From: Enterococcus raffinosus
Lineage (GTDB): Bacteria; Bacillota; Bacilli; Lactobacillales; Enterococcaceae
DNA length: 64,000 bases
Assembly: GCF_018917525.1 (NCBI RefSeq)
Contig: NZ_JAHLOS010000006.1
Location: forward strand, 92,383-156,382
Direction: 5' to 3'
Shown: positions 58,617 through 64,000 of the stretch, in pieces
Layout: each line of letters starts with the position of its first letter
How positions within the stretch are numbered: the first letter of the stretch is position 1
The notes under the pieces: generated by a model
Told to the model about the DNA's origin: nothing
Database searches by the model: none
The model's input: the letters and a program-made list of their open reading frames with translations, nothing else
Program-made: the position numbers and the translations under genes

Positions 58617-59300
58617 CTAGTTCAACCAGTTTAATATATAGTCAAAATGCTTTTGGTCTGGTTCAATGATATCCTGATGAGCCATTTTAGGAAGAACTAA
58701 AAGTTCGATATTCTGCCTGTTCAATAAGTTCATTTTTAAATAATTTAGTGTTGTTTCGATATCTACTCGCACATCGTCACTCCCGTGAATAATAAGACAT
58801 CTTTCTGTTTTCAATGGTAACTGCTGACAAGGTGAAGCAGCAAGCAATTCTTTCTCATCTACTTTTTCACCAAAGTATTCTGCGACTGCATTATCACCTA
58901 GTTGATATTCATAGGTGTAAACTAAATCTGTGACTGGTGCTAAGGCAATAACTTGCTGAGCTTCAGCAGCATTCAAAAGTGCCAACTGACCTCCGACCGA
59001 ATGACCGATCAGAATCAGCTCAAAATCAGCATACCGTTCTTTGATTTGTTTTATGGCACTCTTCACATCGAATAAAGGAATCGGCCACGGATTATTCATA
59101 CCGCGTCGATACTCAATATTACATACAGGATAGCCATGTAGAACAAAAAAGCTTTGCATTTCTTTAACCGTTTCTAAGCTCTTTTCTTGCCGCCAATAAC
59201 CGCCATGGATCAGAGCAATGACTTGTTTTCTTGTGATTGTTTCGGGCTCTGCGATTTGTATAAAGCAATCATCCTCGATTTGATAGTGTACTTTTTCCAT
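58617..59300 (-). CDS. Alpha/beta hydrolase (kynurenine-formamidase-like esterase)
   Basis: The 227-residue protein has the oxyanion motif HGGYW (about 34-38), nucleophile Ser in IGHSVGGQLAL, a late Asp in IHGSDDVRV and His in KMAHQDI. The HGGxW motif is typical of kynurenine formamidase and related esterases. The substrate is unknown. The ATG at 59300 is used; the ribosome site (GGTGA) is modest. An extended -10 box (TGCTACAAT) lies about 50 bp upstream. It is a single-gene unit. Confidence 0.85.
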   Translation of the reverse strand: MEKVHYQIEDDCFIQIAEPETITRKQVIALIHGGYWRQEKSLETVKEMQSFFVLHGYPVCNIEYRRGMNNPWPIPLFDVKSAIKQIKERYADFELILIGHSVGGQLALLNAAEAQQVIALAPVTDLVYTYEYQLGDNAVAEYFGEKVDEKELLAASPCQQLPLKTERCLIIHGSDDVRVDIETTLNYLKMNLLNRQNIELLVLPKMAHQDIIEPDQKHFDYILNWLN

Positions 59301-59387
59301 TTTATTCACCAACTTATTGATATTTTTGTCTGTTAAATAAATTGTAGCATGCCCAATGTGAAATCAGTGATTCAATCCATTCAAAAA

Positions 59388-59432
59388 GGTCTAGATTATA
59401 ATCAAATCAATGCTTTGACAATAATCTAGACC
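59388..59432 (-). terminator. Terminator of the ptb-buk operon
   Basis: GGTCTAGATTAT (59388-59399) and ATAATCTAGACC (59421-59432) are perfectly inverted over 12 bp. On the minus strand the stem is followed by TTTTT. Confidence 0.8.
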
Positions 59433-59444
59433 AACAACAGTCTT

Positions 59445-60359
59445 TTAAGTGGGACTATTTTGCTCTTGATACAGCCAACAAGTAGCCGCGATCGAATTCA
59501 CTTTATTTTGTAAAGCATCTGTTCTCGAGGTCATAATAAACGGTTCCTTGGTTCCCATAATAATCGAAGCCGTTTCAAACCCAGCATAAAAGTTTAGTGC
59601 TTTGCTTAAAGTATTCGCTTCTTGCAAAGATGAGCCCACTAGGATATCCGCTGCTCCAGCCACTGAGCTGTGAATCCCTTTGATTGAGGCTGCTTCTTTT
59701 GAGATTGCATTATCCAGTGAAAGTGGACCATCAATCATACAGTTTTTTATCTGGCCTCGATGATTCATTTGTACCAGAATTGCTCCTAAGGTTGTATCTG
59801 GCATTTTTTCATTCACAGTTTCTACTGCACTTAATAATGCAACCTTTGGACATGGATTACCGAATGCGTGTGCTGCGGAAACAGCACTTTCAATAATATC
59901 CTTCTTTACAGATAAGCTTTGCTCAATATTGATAGCACAATCGGTTAGGAACCTCAATGTATTCGATTGATCCTGAAAAACTGTTATTTGACTGATCCTT
60001 TTCGTTCTTTCAAAACCATATTCTTTATTAAGGACCGCACTCATAAAATCAGAAGTATGGAGCAGACCCTTCATGGGAATATCTGCTTGCTGTTCATTGA
60101 CCATTTTTATCGCAGCTGCAGCCGCACACTTAGAATCAGGTTCATTAAGGATGTCAAAATTTGCAGAAGACAAACCGTGCTTATCAAATAATTCTTGAAT
60201 GCGATCTGCTTTTCCGATTAAAATAAATTTAGCGAGGCCTTCTTTACTCGCTTTATCTGCCAGCAATACTTCTTCTTCCTCCGCCATAGCAATGACAATT
60301 CTTACTTGAGTGTTTTCACGTACCTGCGTACGTAATCCACTGAATGTGTTGATTTGCAT
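59445..60359 (-). CDS. ptb: Phosphate butyryltransferase-like phosphotransacylase
   Basis: The 304-residue enzyme belongs to the phosphate acetyl/butyryltransferase family: MKGLLHTSDFMSAVLNKEYG, RFLTDCAINI, and the C-terminal GAADILVGSSLQEANTLSKALNFYAG. It exchanges CoA for phosphate on an acyl-CoA. The butyrate-kinase-like gene next to it completes the usual pair. The ATG at 60359 is used (AGGTG 5 nt upstream); another ATG 3 bases earlier is possible. The actual acyl group is unknown and could be branched. Confidence 0.9.
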   Translation of the reverse strand: MQINTFSGLRTQVRENTQVRIVIAMAEEEEVLLADKASKEGLAKFILIGKADRIQELFDKHGLSSANFDILNEPDSKCAAAAAIKMVNEQQADIPMKGLLHTSDFMSAVLNKEYGFERTKRISQITVFQDQSNTLRFLTDCAINIEQSLSVKKDIIESAVSAAHAFGNPCPKVALLSAVETVNEKMPDTTLGAILVQMNHRGQIKNCMIDGPLSLDNAISKEAASIKGIHSSVAGAADILVGSSLQEANTLSKALNFYAGFETASIIMGTKEPFIMTSRTDALQNKVNSIAATCWLYQEQNSPT

Positions 60360-60372
60360 CATTTCACCTGCC

Positions 60373-61437
60373 TTACGTGTATTCTTTAATTTCGATCTCT
60401 CCTAAATAGGCCGGAATGCATACAGAACTCAAGGCGTCCAATTCATCAATATCTGGTTTGACATAAATTGGTGCCATCCACCATACATGTTTCTTTACGA
60501 AATCAACAAAACGATCAGAATGGGCTAACCCTCCAGTGATACCGATTGCATCTGGCTGTACCCCCATCGCCCCAGCCGCCGCACCAACAGCCTTACTGAC
60601 CTGAAAAGCCATTGCTTCAAATACTTCCTGAGCTTTGGTATCACCGTCCAAGATTCTTTTCTCAATTTCTTCACCGTTGTTTGTTCCTAAATGAGCCATT
60701 AAGCCACCACCGCCATTTAGCATATAGTCCAGCTCTTCTTCACTATATTTTTGCGATTGGATTAATTTCTTCCAATCTGCTGCAGGTAGTGTTCCGCTGC
60801 GATCCATTCCAAATGGTGCATCGCCATCTAAGCCATTTGTAATATCTATCACTTTTCCCTTTTTATGTGTGCCACAAGAGATTCCTGACCCCAGATGAGT
60901 AATAACAATATTGATTTCCTCATAAGTTTTCCCTAAATTAGCCGCTATGAATCTTCTAAAAGCTTTATGGCTTAGTGCCTGGAAGTAACTGTGGCGAGTA
61001 ATTTCGGGAAGACCAGTGTACCGTGCAATTGGAATCATTTCGTCCACACAGGGCGGATCGGCAATTAATGCCTTCCTTCCGTTCTCCTTTGCAAAACTCA
61101 AAGCAATCGCACAACCTAAATTGCACACATGTTGACCATATTCTCCCGACTTGGCATCTGTCACCATTGATTCATTCACTTCGTAGACGCCTGATTCTAG
61201 GGGTTTCACTGATGGCCCACGAGAAATGAATAACTCGATACCATGAATCGAAAGTTTGTTTTCACTTAAAAACCCAAGAATACGTTCTTTTCGATAATCA
61301 TATTGCTCCCAGATTTTTTTAAAGCCTTCAATCTCCTCGGAAGGATGACGAATCGACTCCTTCAAAATCATTTTATTCTCATCATAGATAGCGACTTTCG
61401 TAGAGGTTCCACCCAAATTCATTATCAATGCTTTCAT
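60373..61437 (-). CDS. buk: Butyrate kinase-like acyl kinase
   Basis: The 354-residue acetate/butyrate-kinase-fold enzyme has the phosphate loop LIMNLGGTSTKVAIYDENK, FISRGPSVKPLESGVYEV, VITHLGSGISCGTHKKGKVIDITNGLDGDAPFGMDRSGTLPA and the late GAAAGAMGVQPDAIGITGGLAHS. It converts acyl phosphate plus ADP to acid plus ATP. It is preceded by an HMGL-like lyase gene 23 bases upstream. In enterococci such kinases serve branched-chain keto acid use, but no keto acid dehydrogenase genes are in this window. Confidence 0.92.
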   Translation of the reverse strand: MKALIMNLGGTSTKVAIYDENKMILKESIRHPSEEIEGFKKIWEQYDYRKERILGFLSENKLSIHGIELFISRGPSVKPLESGVYEVNESMVTDAKSGEYGQHVCNLGCAIALSFAKENGRKALIADPPCVDEMIPIARYTGLPEITRHSYFQALSHKAFRRFIAANLGKTYEEINIVITHLGSGISCGTHKKGKVIDITNGLDGDAPFGMDRSGTLPAADWKKLIQSQKYSEEELDYMLNGGGGLMAHLGTNNGEEIEKRILDGDTKAQEVFEAMAFQVSKAVGAAAGAMGVQPDAIGITGGLAHSDRFVDFVKKHVWWMAPIYVKPDIDELDALSSVCIPAYLGEIEIKEYT

Positions 61438-61460
61438 TTCAAGCAGCCAACTTTCTTTAA

Positions 61461-62678
61461 TTATTGAAATTTCGCAACTAAATCTCTAAATTCTGCTTCA
61501 TTCAACGTTCTATGCAGTTCGATTCCCTTTGCTTTAACAGCCATCAGAAGATCCATTTTCTTGTCTTCATCAACTGTTAAATCATAACGTTCCAACCAGA
61601 CACGCAAATTATCTTTTCCAGATTTTTTCCCTAAATCCAAGATTGGTTCACGATTTCCAACAAGATCCCAACGATATGGTAGCATTACTAACGGATCAGA
61701 TTTGCGAGCATTTTCCCATAAGCTTGAAGGCATCCCCGTTTCCCAGCCAAAGATTTCATCACCGACTACCGGTGCCGTTGGATTGATTGGTTCACGAGCC
61801 AAACGCGCCACTGTATCAGACAAATCTTTCAATTTAGACAGATCCAATCCAGTATCCTGACCATATAAAGCTTCTAGTGATAATGCAACTTGCTCCAGTT
61901 GTGCTGATCCTGCTCTTTCACCAATTCCATTAACAGTGACATGGACTGCCGAAGCTCCTGCTGCTAGGCCAGCCAATGATGTTGCAGTTCCTAAGCCAAA
62001 ATCGTCATGGAAATGACATTCGATTGGGGTTCCTGGGAAACGTTCAATTAATTGAGAAATTCTCAAACGGGCACCCTCTGGTGATAAAGCGCCGAAAGTA
62101 TCCACTAAAGCCAGAGAATCCATATGTCCGCCACCATCAACAATTGCTTGAACCGTGTCCATCAAGAAATCCATACTTGCTCGTGAACCATCCGCAGGGA
62201 AGAATAGCACCTTCAAGCCTAATTCGTGGGCTTTTGCTGTTGCTTCGATCGCTGATTTAATCGCTTTTTCAGCCCCCCACTTGATTCCTTTAGCAAGCAG
62301 ATGTTCGCTTCCTGGAATTTCCGCTACAACACCATCCACACCACATTCTTTAGCTAATTCCATATCTTTTACCATATTACGAACAAAACAATAGATATCC
62401 GCTTTTAGCCCTAAACTTGTGATTTCTTTAATCGCATCGGCATCTTCTTGCGTTACCGCAGGCGTTCCTGCTTCAATTCTGTGAACGCCTACTGCATCCA
62501 ATTTTTTAGCAATTTCTACTTTTTCTTCCCTTGTTAACACAATACCCGGTTGTTGTTCCCCATCACGTAATGTTGTATCTAAAAACTGGATTTGATCGAC
62601 AAATTTAAATTCACTCGTCACCTTTTCATCATAGTTTGAGGGACTTACCCACCATTTTCCTTCTTCTCTGAAACCCAT
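61461..62678 (-). CDS. HMGL/isopropylmalate-synthase-like aldolase family protein
   Basis: The 405-residue TIM-barrel enzyme has the metal-binding FLDTTLRDGEQQPGI motif, VHRIEAGTPAVTQED, CHFHDDFGLGTATSLAGLAAGASAVHVTVNGIGERAGSA, all of the HMG-CoA lyase/isopropylmalate-homocitrate synthase superfamily. It has no C-terminal regulatory domain. It could make or break a C-C bond next to a carboxyl group. Next to ptb-buk a lyase direction yielding an acyl-CoA or keto acid is attractive, but unproven. Confidence 0.85.
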   Translation of the reverse strand: MGFREEGKWWVSPSNYDEKVTSEFKFVDQIQFLDTTLRDGEQQPGIVLTREEKVEIAKKLDAVGVHRIEAGTPAVTQEDADAIKEITSLGLKADIYCFVRNMVKDMELAKECGVDGVVAEIPGSEHLLAKGIKWGAEKAIKSAIEATAKAHELGLKVLFFPADGSRASMDFLMDTVQAIVDGGGHMDSLALVDTFGALSPEGARLRISQLIERFPGTPIECHFHDDFGLGTATSLAGLAAGASAVHVTVNGIGERAGSAQLEQVALSLEALYGQDTGLDLSKLKDLSDTVARLAREPINPTAPVVGDEIFGWETGMPSSLWENARKSDPLVMLPYRWDLVGNREPILDLGKKSGKDNLRVWLERYDLTVDEDKKMDLLMAVKAKGIELHRTLNEAEFRDLVAKFQ

Positions 62679-62709
62679 TTTTTATTTCCTCCTTCGATTT
62701 AACATTATT

Positions 62710-63876
62710 TTATTCAGACAATTCAATTTCAGTTGAAACCTTGTTTTTTTGATATTTATAAAGCTGATACGGCAAAATGACTAAGAATGGAATTTCAAAC
62801 AACGGAATATTGATTCGACCGATAATCCCATATGCTGTAGTAACAATCTGCGGAATACCTGCACGTCCAAAGTAAAAAGCTAAAACTGTCAAAATACCCA
62901 CCAGTAAAAGACGGCGAGCATTGTAGCTCGAACCCTTCCAAACTTTATGAACGAGTAATTGATAGCGTTCGATCATTCCGTACAGATATCCGGCTCCTGT
63001 TGATAGAACTGCTAAGTAAGCAATCGCAGTATATAGCAATCGGACAGTAAAACCCGCTCCGATGATATGGTTCAAACTCCAAAGCGTTGGTAAATCTTCA
63101 CCAGCAACATTTGGCATTCCCGCAGCGAAAATGATAATCATGGCGATTGTTGAAATAAAAACCATCAAGCTCCCAATAATTGCCGTTCCTAATGAATGCT
63201 TTCTAGTTTTTACTTGTCCCTTAGACGCCGGAATGACCGCATCGACAAATGCAACCATGATGTTGATATACAGAACGATTTGCATTAGGACATGCGATAT
63301 CGGTGCGTTCATCGTACGATTGCTAACGTAGTTACTCATGCCTTCCCAAGATGCCGGAACGCCTCGTATCGCGATATAGCTAATCAACAGAATCAAGGCG
63401 ATCGCGATAAAAGAAGCAGAACGTAGCACAATTTTTTGTCCTGCAAGAATCAACAAGACGACTATTCCAAATGTTAATAATCCCATTGCAACAGATGAAA
63501 CATGGAAAAATTCCGAAAGCAGTCGTCCACCTGTAGCAAAGGTCAGTGCAGAAATCGTAATACACGCTAGGATCGCCGAAAATTCTTTAACATTCGCGAA
63601 AAAGAAGTTAAATTTTCCAAAAACGCGATCATAAAATGAACGAAAATCATACAGCTCAAATGTCCGACAGTATTCCAGCACAAGATAGCAAATGATACCA
63701 GCTATTGTTGTTGTGAAAAGCGGACCAATAAATACACCAAGCCATGATTGTCCTACGAAGAAACTAACAAGCTGCGCACCGCCTGAAAATCCCGGACCAA
63801 TATAAATACCGAACCAGACGGAGGCCAATCCAAAAGAAACGAGCAAACTTTGAAGAGTGCTTTCTTTTTTTTCCAT
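62710..63876 (-). CDS. YkvI family membrane transporter
   Basis: The 388-residue membrane protein has about ten helices and the N-terminal FGLASVWFGIYIGPGFSGGAQLVSFF, resembling YkvI-type relatives of the amino-acid/sodium symporter fold. The start at 63876 follows GAGGAGA by 6 nt; upstream in-frame codons lack a ribosome site. It is the first visible gene of the HMGL-buk-ptb operon and probably imports its substrate. The substrate is unknown. Confidence 0.8.
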   Translation of the reverse strand: MEKKESTLQSLLVSFGLASVWFGIYIGPGFSGGAQLVSFFVGQSWLGVFIGPLFTTTIAGIICYLVLEYCRTFELYDFRSFYDRVFGKFNFFFANVKEFSAILACITISALTFATGGRLLSEFFHVSSVAMGLLTFGIVVLLILAGQKIVLRSASFIAIALILLISYIAIRGVPASWEGMSNYVSNRTMNAPISHVLMQIVLYINIMVAFVDAVIPASKGQVKTRKHSLGTAIIGSLMVFISTIAMIIIFAAGMPNVAGEDLPTLWSLNHIIGAGFTVRLLYTAIAYLAVLSTGAGYLYGMIERYQLLVHKVWKGSSYNARRLLLVGILTVLAFYFGRAGIPQIVTTAYGIIGRINIPLFEIPFLVILPYQLYKYQKNKVSTEIELSE

Positions 63877-63904
63877 TTCGCTTCTCCTCGTAATATATTT
63901 TTTA

Positions 63905-63920
63905 GAGTGATAAATCACTC
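63905..63920. repeat. Short perfect inverted repeat upstream of the YkvI-like gene
   Basis: GAGTGA-TAAA-TCACTC lies 29-44 bp before the start codon. It may be an operator or a leader hairpin. No confident promoter boxes were found in the last 80 bp of the window. Confidence 0.4.
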
Positions 63921-64000
63921 CAGTTTTATTCTCTTGTTCTTTGATAATTTAATAACACTTTAGTTGCTTGGTGCTTGTGTGATGTTCTAGAATTGACTCC

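Noticed and set aside
1..64000. CRISPR arrays, insertion sequences, prophage or plasmid genes
   Set aside because: No spaced direct repeats, transposase, integrase or phage structural genes were seen on either strand.

Overview
The window reads as chromosomal DNA of a low-GC Gram-positive lactic acid bacterium, most likely Enterococcus or a close relative. The reasons are strong GGAGG ribosome sites, several mannose-class PTS operons (one with a LevR-type sigma-54 activator), a water-forming-type NADH oxidase, a T-box in front of metQ, and a glucoselysine/fructoselysine-type deglycase locus of the kind known in enterococci and Salmonella. No phage, insertion sequence, CRISPR array or rRNA was seen. 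One tRNA-Gln(CUG) is present. Layout: 1-7250 holds the end of a nitroreductase, small membrane and hypothetical proteins, the tRNA, a universal stress protein, an AzlCD amino-acid exporter and a secreted glucosaminidase with six ChW repeats. 7441-10460 is a regulator plus YxlEFG-like ABC-2 transporter. 10605-20902 is one tightly overlapping 13-gene minus-strand operon. It contains an exported YnjE-like rhodanese, a membrane protein, a 4Fe-4S protein, an HdrB-like CCG protein, a YnjBCD-type ABC importer, two glycosyltransferases of the TIGR04283/TIGR04282 kind, an APH-fold kinase, a nucleoside hydrolase and a TVP38-family membrane protein. Its leader carries a tiny ORF and a terminator. This is the best candidate here for an undescribed system. 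21363-23223 holds a PH-domain protein, a lone ThsB-like TIR protein and a GNAT acetyltransferase. 23274-29530 is a mannose-class PTS with a GH31 glycosidase and its LacI repressor, two matching operators and a decayed Cof-type HAD gene inside the operon. 29828-35139 holds nox, a Crp/Fnr regulator, an SRPBCC protein, the T-box metQ-msrA unit and an HAD phosphatase. 35149-43879 is the Amadori-compound locus: LevR-like activator, deglycase, PTS IID-IIC-IIB-IIA behind a clear sigma-54 promoter, a second deglycase, and a divergent GntR regulator. 44039-49480 holds a MATE exporter truncated by an in-frame TAG and preceded by an attenuator-like leader, a MarR/flavodoxin/FMN-binding unit, and a DeoR-DUF1576 pair. 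49544-54499 is a two-component system with an FtsX-type ABC transporter. 54683-58212 holds a small protein, recQ, a DUF2922-like protein and an unknown protein. 58617-63876 holds an alpha/beta hydrolase and a ptb-buk-HMGL-like lyase-YkvI transporter operon that probably starts just beyond the right edge. How the genes work together: two PTS modules feed phosphorylated sugars or Amadori compounds to dedicated enzymes, each under its own regulator. metQ and msrA are coupled through methionine status. ptb-buk suggests ATP from an acyl-CoA. The 13-gene operon appears to join uptake, nucleoside/sugar chemistry, glycosyl transfer and sulfur or redox chemistry.
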